A stretch of 40,798 nt of DNA from RYN-431 sp036388295 (GTDB lineage: Bacteria; Planctomycetota; Phycisphaerae; Tepidisphaerales; Tepidisphaeraceae). Under the pieces are notes generated by a model. That model was not told the origin of the DNA and searched no databases. It saw only the letters and a program-made list of their open reading frames with translations. Below, piece by piece: positions 1 through 7,612 of this stretch. The stretch covers positions 1-40,798 of the forward strand of contig DASVSC010000232.1 of NCBI GenBank assembly GCA_036388295.1, read 5' to 3'. Position numbers and translations under genes: made by a program. Each line of letters begins with the position of its first letter. Positions within the stretch are counted from its first letter, which is position 1.

Positions 1-24
1 ACTTCCCACTTTCGACTTCCCACT
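1..24. repeat. Right arm of an inverted-repeat element, cut by the window edge
   Basis: Two copies of the octamer CTTCCCAC lie here, 9 nt before the dapB start codon. The same CTTCCCACT word occurs in the right arm of the complete inverted repeat at 27732-27828. The arrangement (arm, then about nine unremarkable bases, then ATG, with no Shine-Dalgarno between) matches the elements in front of enzyme I and rne. The left arm would lie outside the window. Confidence 0.6.
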
Positions 25-33
25 AAATTCACC

Positions 34-816
34 ATGACCAACATCGCCATCACCGGGGCCGCCGGCCGCATGGGCCAACGCCTGATCGCCGTCGCCCGTC
101 AGTCCGACGACCTGAAGATCGTCGCCGCCATCGAACGCGGCGGCAGCGAGTTTCTCGGCCGCGACGCCGGTGAAGTCAGTGGCATCGGGCCGATCGGTTT
201 GCGCATCAGCGAAGAGCTGGAGCAGAAGCCCGACGTGCTGATCGACTTCACCGTGCCGGCGGGGATGAAGCACTGGCTCAAGGCCTGCCGCGACCGCGGC
301 ATCGGCATGGTCATCGGCACCACCGGCCTGACGCCGGACGACCATGAGGCCATCGACGTCGCCGCGGAAAAGATCGCCGTCCTGCAGGCCGGCAACATGA
401 GCCTGGGCGTGACGGTCATGTGCCGGATCGTCGAAGAAGTCGCTAAATTGCTCGGCCCCGACTACGACGCCGAAATCCTCGAAGCCCATCACCGCTACAA
501 AAAAGACGCCCCCAGCGGCACCGCCGAGATGATAGCCGCCGCCGTGCTCAAAGGACTGAACCGCGACCAAACCAGCCTCGTCTACGGCCGGCACGGCGGC
601 GAGGTCACGCGACAGGCGAAAGACGTCACCATGCACTCCCTGCGCATGGGCGACGAGGTCGGCCTGCACACCGCCTACTTCGGCGGCCTCGGCGAGCGTC
701 TGGAAATTACCCACAAAGCCACCAGCCGCGACACCTTCGTCCACGGCGCCCTGCGCGCCGCCCGCTGGATCGCACAGCAACAACCCGGCCGCTACCGCAT
801 CGATCAGATGTTCTAA
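34..816 (+). CDS. dapB: 4-hydroxy-tetrahydrodipicolinate reductase (DapB)
   Basis: This cytosolic enzyme reduces hydroxy-tetrahydrodipicolinate with NAD(P)H in the diaminopimelate/lysine pathway, feeding both protein and peptidoglycan synthesis. The 260 residues are normal length for the family. An N-terminal Rossmann motif GAAGRMG (residues 8-14) binds the nucleotide, and GTTG near residue 95 lines the active site. The family signature HHRYKKDAPSGTA (about 152-164) carries the catalytic His and the Lys that contacts substrate. ATG at 34 is the natural start because the Rossmann strand begins at once. No Shine-Dalgarno lies between the repeat arm (1-24) and the ATG, so initiation may depend on sequence upstream of that element. 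The next gene is DUF3467 and unrelated to lysine synthesis. Confidence 0.97.
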   Translation: MTNIAITGAAGRMGQRLIAVARQSDDLKIVAAIERGGSEFLGRDAGEVSGIGPIGLRISEELEQKPDVLIDFTVPAGMKHWLKACRDRGIGMVIGTTGLTPDDHEAIDVAAEKIAVLQAGNMSLGVTVMCRIVEEVAKLLGPDYDAEILEAHHRYKKDAPSGTAEMIAAAVLKGLNRDQTSLVYGRHGGEVTRQAKDVTMHSLRMGDEVGLHTAYFGGLGERLEITHKATSRDTFVHGALRAARWIAQQQPGRYRIDQMF

Positions 817-865
817 CAAGCGAGCGGCTAGCAGCGAATGGCTGAAGACAAAGAGCAGAAGGTTG

Positions 866-948
866 ACCGCCAAGACGCCAAGGACGCCAAGAAGTGAAGA
901 CCAGATTCTTCTTCTTGGCGTCCTTGGCGTCCTTGGCGTCTTGGCGGT
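866..948. repeat. Inverted repeat of GCCAAGGAC-type units
   Basis: Left arm 866-894 and right arm 911-948 are complementary and both built from 8-9-nt units of the type GCCAAGGAC. The right arm carries one more unit than the left (three against two), so the stem would have a bulge. The loop is about 16 nt. It starts 50 nt after the dapB stop and is nested inside a second, looser inverted repeat (about 825-851 with 955-1030). Any open reading frame through it is an artefact of the repeat. Confidence 0.85.
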
Positions 949-960
949 AAATCCATTCTT

Positions 961-1016
961 CAGCCGCCAGCCGCCAGCCGCCAGCCGCCAGCCGCCAGCC
1001 GCCAGCCGCCAGCTAC
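961..1016. repeat. Tandem heptamer array (CAGCCGC x7)
   Basis: Seven exact copies of CAGCCGC run from 961 to 1009, followed by a degenerate copy ending at 1016 and then TAGC/CACTAGCC. The complementary arm at about 825-851 has only one degenerate GGCTAGCAGC copy plus GGCTGAAGA. The array therefore looks like one arm of an outer hairpin expanded by slippage. With 866-948 it accounts for most of the 260-nt gap between dapB and the DUF3467 gene; no gene is seen in the gap. Confidence 0.85.
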
Positions 1017-1076
1017 TAGCCACTAGCCCTTCCATGCGGTACAACGCCTAGCCCTGTTTTAACCAAGGATTTTCCG

Positions 1077-1391
1077 ATGACCGAAGAAACCACTCCCGTC
1101 CCCGCTGAACAGCAGAACGTCCAACTCGTCGTCGACGACCGCGACCTGCGCACGACCTACACCAACGGCTACCTGATCAATCAGACGGCCGAAGAAGTGG
1201 TCATCGACTTCGGCTTCAACATGCCCCGCCCGGCCCAGAACGGCCAGCCGCAGGTGATGTTCAAGCTGACCGACCGCATCGTGCTCAGCTACCCGAACGC
1301 CAAGCGCCTCGCCGGCTCGCTGTTGCAGCTGATCAAGCGCTACGAGCAGCAGTTCGGTGAAATCCCGACGCAGCCAGGTGCGCGCCGCTAA
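1077..1391 (+). CDS. DUF3467 domain protein
   Basis: A small cytosolic protein of 104 residues whose whole length matches the DUF3467 pattern: a polar acidic N-terminus, a strand with YTNGYLINQTAEEVVIDFG (about 25-43), then VMFKLTDRIVLSYPNAKRL and a C-terminal helix with LLQLIKRYEQQFG. The family is widespread and has no established function. The start ATG at 1077 has a Shine-Dalgarno AAGGA at about 1067-1071. It stands alone on the plus strand between two inverted-repeat elements, and the gene beyond is convergent, so nothing in the neighbourhood suggests its role. Confidence 0.85.
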   Translation: MTEETTPVPAEQQNVQLVVDDRDLRTTYTNGYLINQTAEEVVIDFGFNMPRPAQNGQPQVMFKLTDRIVLSYPNAKRLAGSLLQLIKRYEQQFGEIPTQPGARR

Positions 1392-1396
1392 TAGCG

Positions 1397-1545
1397 GATT
1401 GAACACGAAGACGCGAAGGCACGAAGAGCGATTCGGCGTCCGCAACTAACTCTCGTATTTAGCCGATTTGATCAAAGGTTGAATCAGGAAGTGGGCTTGC
1501 GGATGCCGGCAAGCTCTTCGTGCCTTCGCGTCTTCGTGTTTAATC
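1397..1545. repeat. Long inverted repeat between convergent genes
   Basis: Left arm 1397-1429 and right arm 1513-1545 are 33 nt each with a single mismatch. The repeated word is ACGAAG/GCGAAGGC. The loop is 83 nt. The element begins 5 nt after the DUF3467 stop and ends 10 nt before the stop of the convergent glycosyltransferase, so it fills the whole gap and could act as a bidirectional terminator or 3' stabiliser. Confidence 0.9.
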
Positions 1546-1555
1546 AACCGCCCGA

Positions 1556-2734
1556 TTACGCCGCGCGAGCAGCCGCCTCGGCCGTCTCCGCGAACAGGTC
1601 CACCACCGGGCGGTCGTGCTTGAGCGTCCACTCCGCCAGCCGTCGCGTCGCGTGTTCCGGCGACAGGTTGGCCACAATCGCCAAGTCGTGCGGCAGACGC
1701 CGGGCGTCGTCGTCGCGCATCACCCGTACGCCCCGGTACCGCCGCCCCGGCCGGCCGAGCTTGTCGTCGGCGACCGCCACCACTTCCACGCCCAGCTCGC
1801 GGCAGGCCAGCCAATACGCGTACAGGTTCTTCCCCGCGTCGATCAGCAGCACGCGCCGCGCCCCGTGCCGCTGAAGCACCGGCCCCAGCCGGGCGGCCGT
1901 CTCGTGCAGCTTGGCGAAATGCTCGAACGCCTGCTCCGACACCGCCGCCCGCTTCGGCCGGACCATCGAGCGAAGCAATCCCTCAATGAGCCCCTGCAGG
2001 AATGGCCCTGTCGCCCCTTGTTCCGCGGCGATCCAGGAATAACGCCGCGTCCAATCGAACAGGTATGGCCACACCTGTCGCCGCGGGAAACGCCGCAGCA
2101 CCAGGAACAGATTGTTCCGCACGTCCAGCCGAATCGTCCGGTTCGGCAGGCGGGCTCGGGGCGTTTTCAGGTGTGAGACGTGCAGATCGTCGAACCGCCG
2201 TACCGTCCAGCCGCCGTCCAGCAGGCGCAGCGACAAGTCGTATTCCTCGGCCTGCATGAAAAAGTCGTTCGGTAGCCCGCCGACCAAGCGCAGGGCCCGC
2301 CGCCGCAACCCGACGCCGCAGCCGATGAAGACGTCCGGGTACGCGCTGCATTCACGCGTGCCGTTCGGCAGCGTGACCGTGAATGTGGCCGCGCCGAGCG
2401 TCGGGTCGGATTCGAAGTGGCGGATCATCCGGGCGATCGCGCCCGGTTCCGAGTACGAATCGTCGTCCAGAAACACCACGAACTTCCCGAGCGCGTGCGG
2501 CAGCGCCAGGTTCTTCGCCACCGACCCGCCGTTGCGCGGCGAGGCGATCAACTGAACGTCCGGAAAGTGCTCCCGAACGGCCGCCGCCGTGCCGTCGGAC
2601 GAGGCGTTGTCGACCACATGCACATCGAACGCATCCGCGGCCAGCCCGCACGCGTAAACGTGCCCCAGTGTGGACAGCAGCACGTCGCGGCGGTCACGCG
2701 TTGAGATCACGAAACTGACAAGCGGCGTACGCAT
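1556..2734 (-). CDS. GT2 glycosyltransferase with a C-terminal Rossmann-like module
   Basis: Residues 1-240 are a GT-A glycosyltransferase of family 2. The nucleotide-sugar strand is VSFVISTRDRRD (6-17), the metal-binding acidic triplet is FLDDD (88-92), and EEYDLSLRLL (163-172) fits the catalytic-base motif. It presumably adds a sugar to a surface glycan. A second module at about 292-382, starting RRVLLIDAGKNLYAYWLA and followed by VVAVADD, has the alternating strand/helix look of a small nucleotide-binding Rossmann unit. This resembles the N-terminal domain of PglD-type sugar acyltransferases, but that is inference. It is the last gene of a leftward unit after the other GT2 gene (45-nt gap) and the sugar kinase fusion. 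Sugar specificity cannot be read from sequence. Confidence 0.88.
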   Translation of the reverse strand: MRTPLVSFVISTRDRRDVLLSTLGHVYACGLAADAFDVHVVDNASSDGTAAAVREHFPDVQLIASPRNGGSVAKNLALPHALGKFVVFLDDDSYSEPGAIARMIRHFESDPTLGAATFTVTLPNGTRECSAYPDVFIGCGVGLRRRALRLVGGLPNDFFMQAEEYDLSLRLLDGGWTVRRFDDLHVSHLKTPRARLPNRTIRLDVRNNLFLVLRRFPRRQVWPYLFDWTRRYSWIAAEQGATGPFLQGLIEGLLRSMVRPKRAAVSEQAFEHFAKLHETAARLGPVLQRHGARRVLLIDAGKNLYAYWLACRELGVEVVAVADDKLGRPGRRYRGVRVMRDDDARRLPHDLAIVANLSPEHATRRLAEWTLKHDRPVVDLFAETAEAAARAA

Positions 2735-2779
2735 GTTCGTTCTTATTGAGCCGGCCGGTCCGTCCGCTGCTTGCCTGAA

Positions 2780-3553
2780 TCATGCTGCCAAACGGTCCGT
2801 CGTTCGCAGGCCGCGCAGCGTGCACGGTTGGTGCGGGTCGAAGTCGTTTTGCGTCAGGTTCTTCGCCGGCAGGTCCCATTTCTCGAACAGCCGGGCGTTG
2901 TCGGCCATCATGGCCGGCGAATCTTCCTCGCGGCGGTCGTCGGCGTGCTGGTCGTGGTCGATACACACGTCCCACGCCGGCTTCACTTGCAGGCCGGCGT
3001 TCCAGGCCGACAACGAAAAATCGGGGTCGGCGGCGCAGAAGCGGAACCGCTCGTCTAGAAAGCCCAGCCGTTCGAACGTCGTGCGGCGGGCGATCGGGAA
3101 GTTCGCGTACAGCGTGCCGCGGACGTGGCAAAGGCTGAACGTCCGCCCGGCGTGGTCGGCCTGATGCGCGACGTTCTTCGGCGACTGCCAGTGGTGAAAC
3201 ATCGCCAGCACGTTCGCCGCGTCGCGATCGACTAACTCAACGGCCCTGTCGAGCGCCGCGCCGACCGGCCGGGCGTCGTCATTCAGCCAGCACAGGTTGC
3301 GGCCGCGTGCGGCCCGCAGGCCGAGGTTGCAGGCTTTGACGAATCCGCCGCGTCGCGATTCGCCGAACACCGACATGCGATCGCCGAGCAGATGCTGGAA
3401 CGGCTGCAGCACGGCGAATGTCGCGTCGTTACTCGCGCCGTCGACGACAATCAGTTCGAACGAGCAAGTCGTCTGGCGCACGATCGATTTGAGCGCGTTC
3501 TGCAGAAGCGCCGCACGGTTGCAGGTCGGCAGGACAATGGTGAGGTCGATCAT
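2780..3553 (-). CDS. GT2 family glycosyltransferase
   Basis: A compact 257-residue GT-A enzyme. It opens with IDLTIVLPTCNRAALL (2-17), carries LIVVDGASNDAT (34-45), an NDD metal site at 91-93 and ADPDFSLSAW at 175-184 in the place of the ED-type catalytic motif. The reading frame stays open far upstream, but the glycosyltransferase fold begins at the ATG at 3553, which has GGGAG a few bases upstream and lies 11 nt after the stop of the kinase fusion. The close spacing argues for co-transcription with it. Probable role: transfer of one sugar in the same glycan as the flanking enzymes. Confidence 0.9.
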   Translation of the reverse strand: MIDLTIVLPTCNRAALLQNALKSIVRQTTCSFELIVVDGASNDATFAVLQPFQHLLGDRMSVFGESRRGGFVKACNLGLRAARGRNLCWLNDDARPVGAALDRAVELVDRDAANVLAMFHHWQSPKNVAHQADHAGRTFSLCHVRGTLYANFPIARRTTFERLGFLDERFRFCAADPDFSLSAWNAGLQVKPAWDVCIDHDQHADDRREEDSPAMMADNARLFEKWDLPAKNLTQNDFDPHQPCTLRGLRTTDRLAA

Positions 3554-3564
3554 AAAGCTCCCAC

Positions 3565-5133
3565 TCAGGCCACCAGACCTCGCACCATCGGCGGGCTCAT
3601 GCCGCCCAGGGCGAGCATCGCGTCGAGCAGGGCGTCGGCATGGACTGGAACGTTTCCCGTGTGTCGTATTTCCACGGCTGCGGCCAAGGAACCCACAAAT
3701 GCGGCCTGCTGCAACGTCGCCCCGGCGGCCAGCGCCAGGCTGGCGGTGGCCAGCAGTGCGTCGCCCGCTCCCAGCGGGTCGGTCGCCCGCTCCGCCAGGG
3801 CCGGCAGGTAATGCGTCGCCAAGCGGCCCTGCGACGCGTGCCAGTCGCCGGCCGGCCAGTTGCAGGCGACGAGGCCTTGCTTGCCGAGGGTGATCAGTGC
3901 GCTTTTGACGTCCGTTTCGCGCAGCAGCCGGCTGACGACCGTGCCGATGCCGCCGGCGAAGTCGCCGAGGGTTTCGCGCACTTCGCGCTCCGTGGGGCAG
4001 AGCAGATCGACGCCGCGGAAGCGCAGCAGGTTCGACTGTTTCCCGCTCACGTCGGCCGACAAAACAGGGACCGTCGCCCGCAGGCGCGGCAGCACGCGGT
4101 CGATCAGGCCCGGCGTGAGCAGGCCGTAGCCGAAGTCGGCGAAGATCACGCAATCGGCGTCGCCAGCGGCGGCGAAAATCTGCTCCGCCACCTCACGCTC
4201 CAGCCGGCTGTCTAACGGCTCGGCCGCGCCGTCATCCACTTTGAACATCTTCTGGTCGTCGACGACGTACCGCGTTTTTGTAATCAGTTGCTTGCGGTGA
4301 TCGCTCGCCACGACGCGAACGCCTTCGGTCTGCAGTCGCATCGACAGCTGGGCCGATTCGCTGTCAGGGGCCAGCGCGGTGACGAGCGTGACATCGGCGC
4401 CGAGCGAGGCGGCGTGGCGGGCGACGATGGCGGCGCCGCCGTCGTAGTCGCGCTTGGCCATCGTCCGCAGCGTCATCATCGGCCCTTCGCCGGCGATGCC
4501 GGTGGCCTCGCAGAAGTGGTAGCGGTCGACGATCGTGTCGCCGACGACCACGACGCGCCGGCCTTTCATCCGCGCCAGCAGCGATTCGACGAACGACGCC
4601 GTCAGCCCGTGGTCGCGAGCGTAGCGGGTGATTTTTTCGCTGTTGAACGCGCCGGTGTCGGTCAGTGCGCCGATCAGGGCGGTGGACGAATAGACCACGT
4701 CGCCGCGGGTGAAGAAGATTTCGCCGCCGTGGGCGATGACGGTGTCGCGCTCGAGAAGGAAGCGCGGGTCGTGGCTGAGTTCGTACTCGCGGCCTTTGAC
4801 GTACACGTCGGGCCGCACCTGGTCCAGCAGTTCGGCGGCCGTCGGAAAATCGTTCAGCAGCACGGCGTCGACGCATTCCAACGCGGCCAGACTAGCGCAG
4901 CGCAAATCGTCCGGGATCAGCGGCCGGCTGACGCCTTTGGCGACGTTGGCGTCGCTGCTGACGCTGACGAGCAGGATGTCGCCGCGGCTGCGGGCGTGCT
5001 GCAGATGGTGAATGTGCCCGGGATGGACGACGTCGAAGCAGCCGTGACAGTGCACGAACGTGCGGCCCCGGCGGCGGGCATCCTCCCGCAGCGCCAGAAG
5101 CGAATCGAGCGTATGAACTTTCTGCACGGCCAT
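3565..5133 (-). CDS. Bifunctional nucleotidyltransferase-PfkB sugar kinase, HldE-like with swapped domains
   Basis: Residues 25-160 are a cytidylyltransferase-fold domain with GCFDVVHPGH (31-40), VKGREYE (112-118) and VYSSTALI (147-154), as in the ADP-heptose adenylyltransferase half of HldE. Residues 190-510 are a PfkB/ribokinase-type kinase with VVVVGDTIVDRYHF, YDGGAA, TKTRYV and the catalytic DPLGAGDA (452-459). In E. coli HldE the kinase is first and the transferase second; here the order is reversed. The likely job is to phosphorylate and then nucleotide-activate a heptose or similar sugar for the glycosyltransferases downstream. ATG at 5133 is preceded by GGAGGTG at good spacing; the open frame upstream of it has no domain character. 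A promoter candidate (GATAAT) lies about 55 nt upstream on this strand. Confidence 0.9.
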   Translation of the reverse strand: MAVQKVHTLDSLLALREDARRRGRTFVHCHGCFDVVHPGHIHHLQHARSRGDILLVSVSSDANVAKGVSRPLIPDDLRCASLAALECVDAVLLNDFPTAAELLDQVRPDVYVKGREYELSHDPRFLLERDTVIAHGGEIFFTRGDVVYSSTALIGALTDTGAFNSEKITRYARDHGLTASFVESLLARMKGRRVVVVGDTIVDRYHFCEATGIAGEGPMMTLRTMAKRDYDGGAAIVARHAASLGADVTLVTALAPDSESAQLSMRLQTEGVRVVASDHRKQLITKTRYVVDDQKMFKVDDGAAEPLDSRLEREVAEQIFAAAGDADCVIFADFGYGLLTPGLIDRVLPRLRATVPVLSADVSGKQSNLLRFRGVDLLCPTEREVRETLGDFAGGIGTVVSRLLRETDVKSALITLGKQGLVACNWPAGDWHASQGRLATHYLPALAERATDPLGAGDALLATASLALAAGATLQQAAFVGSLAAAVEIRHTGNVPVHADALLDAMLALGGMSPPMVRGLVA

Positions 5134-5188
5134 GCACACCTCCGGTGTTGCTACCCACCCCATCGGCCCGCCGGGGCCGCGGCCATGA

Positions 5189-5198
5189 ATTATCGGAC
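5189..5198 (-). promoter_or_regulatory. GTCCGATAAT promoter motif for the leftward glycan unit
   Basis: Read on the minus strand this is GTCCGATAAT, the same word found before the rightward genes at 5272, 7613 and 10370. The hexamer GATAAT fits a -10 box. A transcript would start near 5182 and give a leader of about 50 nt with a strong Shine-Dalgarno before 5133. It forms a 9-bp inverted pair with 5256-5264 across the divergent intergenic region. Confidence 0.45.
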
Positions 5199-5255
5199 AC
5201 GGGGCGTTCGGCTTGTGCGACCGCACGCGATTTTCTCGCTTCCTTGCCGCGGGTC

Positions 5256-5265
5256 GTCCGATAAC
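5256..5265 (+). promoter_or_regulatory. GTCCGATAAC motif, putative leaderless promoter
   Basis: GTCCGATAAC ends 6 nt before the ATG at 5272, and there is no Shine-Dalgarno in between. If GATAAC is the -10 box, transcription would begin at or next to the A of the start codon. The same word at the same 16-nt distance occurs before 7613. Confidence 0.5.
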
Positions 5266-5271
5266 CACGGT

Positions 5272-7566
5272 ATGGCGCAACTCGATCCACAGGCGGCCTC
5301 GTTCGTGCGGGCCGTGCGGGCCGGCGACTTTGACTCGGCCGACGAACTGCTGGCGACGACGGACGGCAGTGCGGGCGAAACCGTCCGCCGCGCGCTGGCC
5401 GAACTGCACACGCACCGCCACCGCTGGGCCGACGCGGCCGAGGCGCTCGACGGATTAGCCTCGCCGGAAGTCGTGCTGCGTCGCAATTTGTGCCGAAACC
5501 TGGCGGCCCTGAAAACCCACCGTCCGGCGGCGTACCGCGTGGCGCTGCGGGCGATTGAAGGCGAAGCCGGCGACTGCCGCCCGCACCAACGGGCCGACGG
5601 CACGTTCACCGTCGCACGGCTCGACCCAACCGGGCGGACCGTGCCCGTAATCGCGGACCCGGCCGAGCATTTGCGGCAGGCGAAGGCGCAGCTGGGGCCG
5701 CTGGTCGAGAAGGGAACGTCGCTGGCGATCCTGTCGCTCGGCGACGGCGCGGTGCTGGCGTGGCTGGCGGCGAATCCGCCGAAGCTGTTCCTCGACCGCC
5801 AACAGCCGCTGTACGTGATCGAGCCCGACGCCGGCCAATTGCTCGCCTGCCTGCTGACGAATGATTTCACCGGCCCGCTCGGCCCGATCGAACAGCCGCG
5901 CGTGATGTGGTACGTCGGCCAGCAGTGGGCCGACGCCATGCGGCTGGACACGCTCACCGACCGCTACCTCGTTTTCCCCACCGTGAACGTGAAACAGGGC
6001 CCGACCGGCAAGGCAATCGAGGCGGGCTTGATGGGGATCCTGAACGAACTCGGCCACCTCGATGCGGCGGCGGCCGATGACGTTCAGCAGTATTATGCCA
6101 CACGCACGCCCGCCGATTATGCGAATGCCCTGGCCGGTCAGGCGGGGCGGTCGCCGCGCGTGATGCTGCTGACCACGCGGTTCAGCACGGTGCTGCAGCA
6201 CTCCACGCGCGACGCCGCCGACGGCCTGCGTCGCATCGGCTTCGACACGCTGCTGGTCATCGAGCCGACACCGCATCACGGCCTCACACGGGCCGCGATG
6301 CGGCGTTCGCTCGCAGAGTTCAAGCCGGACGTCATTTTTCAGATCGACCATCACCGCTTCGAACACGGCGACCTGTTCCCGCCCGGCCTGCCGTTCGTGA
6401 ATTGGATTCAGGATCTGCTGCCGCACCTGATGACGCCCTCTGCGGGCCGGCAGTTAATGGCAACCGATTTCGTGCTCACGCCGTCGCGGCAGCGGTGGGT
6501 GGACGATTATGCCTATCCCGAACGGCAGTGCCTGGAGTTCCGCAAGCTGACGCGCGTGCCGAACCGGCCGCCGGCGCAGCGCTCGGACGACAGCCGCGTA
6601 ATCTACGTATCGAACTGGAGCCAGTCGGCCGAGAAGGTCACCACAGAATTGGTCGGCGGCCTGGTCGGCAAAGGGCGGGAAGTGGTGGCCGAGACGTGCG
6701 CCCGCATGGTTAGCCTGTACGCCGACGGCGGGCATCTCGACAGCTTTGGCGCGGTCCGGCGGCTGCTGGAAAGGACGATGAATGACCTCGGCGCGACGGC
6801 CGACGAAGCCCTGCTCCGTAAGACCACCACGCAGTTGTTCGACCGCCTGAACAACCTGCTGTTCCGCCAACAGGGTCTCGCCTGGGCCGCCGACGCGTGC
6901 CGGGCACAGGGGCTGAAACTGGAAATCTACGGCAGCGGCTGGGACCAAAATCCGCGTTTCGCCGCCCACGCCCGCGGTACGATTGATTACGGGCACGCGT
7001 TGGAGCAACTGACGCGCGAAGCGGGAGTGAATCTGATCCTCGAGCCGTTCATGTGCCTGTCGCACCAGCGGCTGCTGGATGCCCTGGCGGCCGGCGGGTT
7101 CTGCCTGATCCGCGATTTGTCGGCCAATCACACCACCATCGAATGGATCGAATTGCTCGGCCGCGCCGGGCCGGACGCGACGGATGCCAGATCACTGCGT
7201 GCCCGCCTCACGGGCGACGACCTGCGTCGGTTCGATGCGAACCTCGCCGAATGCGAACGGCTGGATTTGTCCCCGGGCCGGATTGATCACGTCGCCACGG
7301 TCCTTCGGCTGCAGCAGAGCGGCTTCTATCCCGAGGACGGCGAAATGATGCCGCTGCTGGACCGCGTGACCTTCACGACGCCGGACGGCATGGAGCGCCG
7401 GCTCACCCGCGCGACGCGCGACGCCGAGTGGCGCACGCACGTTGCCGCGGCGCAACGCCGGTGCGTGGAAGGGCGCTACAGCTACCACGCCGGCATGACG
7501 CGGGTGCTGTCGTTCGTGCAACAGCGTCTGGCCGAGCCGGCCGTGCGCCCGGCGATGGCGGCGTGA
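5272..7566 (+). CDS. Large glycosyltransferase-like protein (MAF-like N-terminus, GT-B-like C-terminus)
   Basis: A 764-residue soluble protein. Residues 10-100 are helical. Residues 150-220, with LAILSLGDGAVLAWL and LYVIEPDAGQLLACLL, resemble the N-terminal region of motility-accessory/DUF115 proteins. From 294 a GT-B-like half begins: RVMLLTTRFSTVLQHSTRD, then KPDVIFQIDHHRF (351-363), PFVNWIQDLLPHL, TPSRQRWVDDY, and near 551 EIYGSGW followed by CLSHQRLLDALAAGGF (595-610), typical of CgeB/GT1-type sugar transferases. It probably modifies a surface glycan or glycoprotein. The open frame extends upstream of 5272, but that part is antisense to the kinase fusion and has no fold. ATG 5272 is supported by the promoter motif 6 nt upstream. 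Confidence 0.75.
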   Translation: MAQLDPQAASFVRAVRAGDFDSADELLATTDGSAGETVRRALAELHTHRHRWADAAEALDGLASPEVVLRRNLCRNLAALKTHRPAAYRVALRAIEGEAGDCRPHQRADGTFTVARLDPTGRTVPVIADPAEHLRQAKAQLGPLVEKGTSLAILSLGDGAVLAWLAANPPKLFLDRQQPLYVIEPDAGQLLACLLTNDFTGPLGPIEQPRVMWYVGQQWADAMRLDTLTDRYLVFPTVNVKQGPTGKAIEAGLMGILNELGHLDAAAADDVQQYYATRTPADYANALAGQAGRSPRVMLLTTRFSTVLQHSTRDAADGLRRIGFDTLLVIEPTPHHGLTRAAMRRSLAEFKPDVIFQIDHHRFEHGDLFPPGLPFVNWIQDLLPHLMTPSAGRQLMATDFVLTPSRQRWVDDYAYPERQCLEFRKLTRVPNRPPAQRSDDSRVIYVSNWSQSAEKVTTELVGGLVGKGREVVAETCARMVSLYADGGHLDSFGAVRRLLERTMNDLGATADEALLRKTTTQLFDRLNNLLFRQQGLAWAADACRAQGLKLEIYGSGWDQNPRFAAHARGTIDYGHALEQLTREAGVNLILEPFMCLSHQRLLDALAAGGFCLIRDLSANHTTIEWIELLGRAGPDATDARSLRARLTGDDLRRFDANLAECERLDLSPGRIDHVATVLRLQQSGFYPEDGEMMPLLDRVTFTTPDGMERRLTRATRDAEWRTHVAAAQRRCVEGRYSYHAGMTRVLSFVQQRLAEPAVRPAMAA

Positions 7567-7576
7567 GGTGCATAAT

Positions 7577-7606
7577 TCAACTCAGGTACAGGCCATGTCC
7601 GATAAC
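7577..7606 (+). promoter_or_regulatory. TCAA-N17-TCCGATAAC promoter motif before the methyltransferase
   Basis: TCAA at 7577 and TCCGATAAC at 7598-7606 have the same 21-nt register as TCAA at 10331 and TCCGATAAT at 10352. GATAAC ends 6 nt before the in-frame ATG at 7613. The pattern recalls sigma-28 promoters (TAAA about 15 nt before GCCGATAA), but the sigma factor is a guess. Confidence 0.45.
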
Positions 7607-7612
7607 AATGCT

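Noticed and set aside
961..1016. Possible CRISPR or minisatellite locus
   Set aside because: Units are 7 nt with no spacers; it is a slippage array within a hairpin arm.
863..1051. Small open frame of 62 codons between dapB and DUF3467
   Set aside because: It is translated from the inverted repeat and heptamer array (peptide repeats of RQPPAAS type), so it is a repeat artefact.
3554..4153. N-terminal extension of the small GT2 protein
   Set aside because: Arg/Pro-rich sequence lying in another frame of the kinase fusion; GT2 homology and a Shine-Dalgarno place the start at 3553.
4288..5271. N-terminal extension of the 764-residue glycan protein back to 4288
   Set aside because: It overlaps the kinase fusion antisense and has no fold; the start at 5272 has a promoter motif just upstream.
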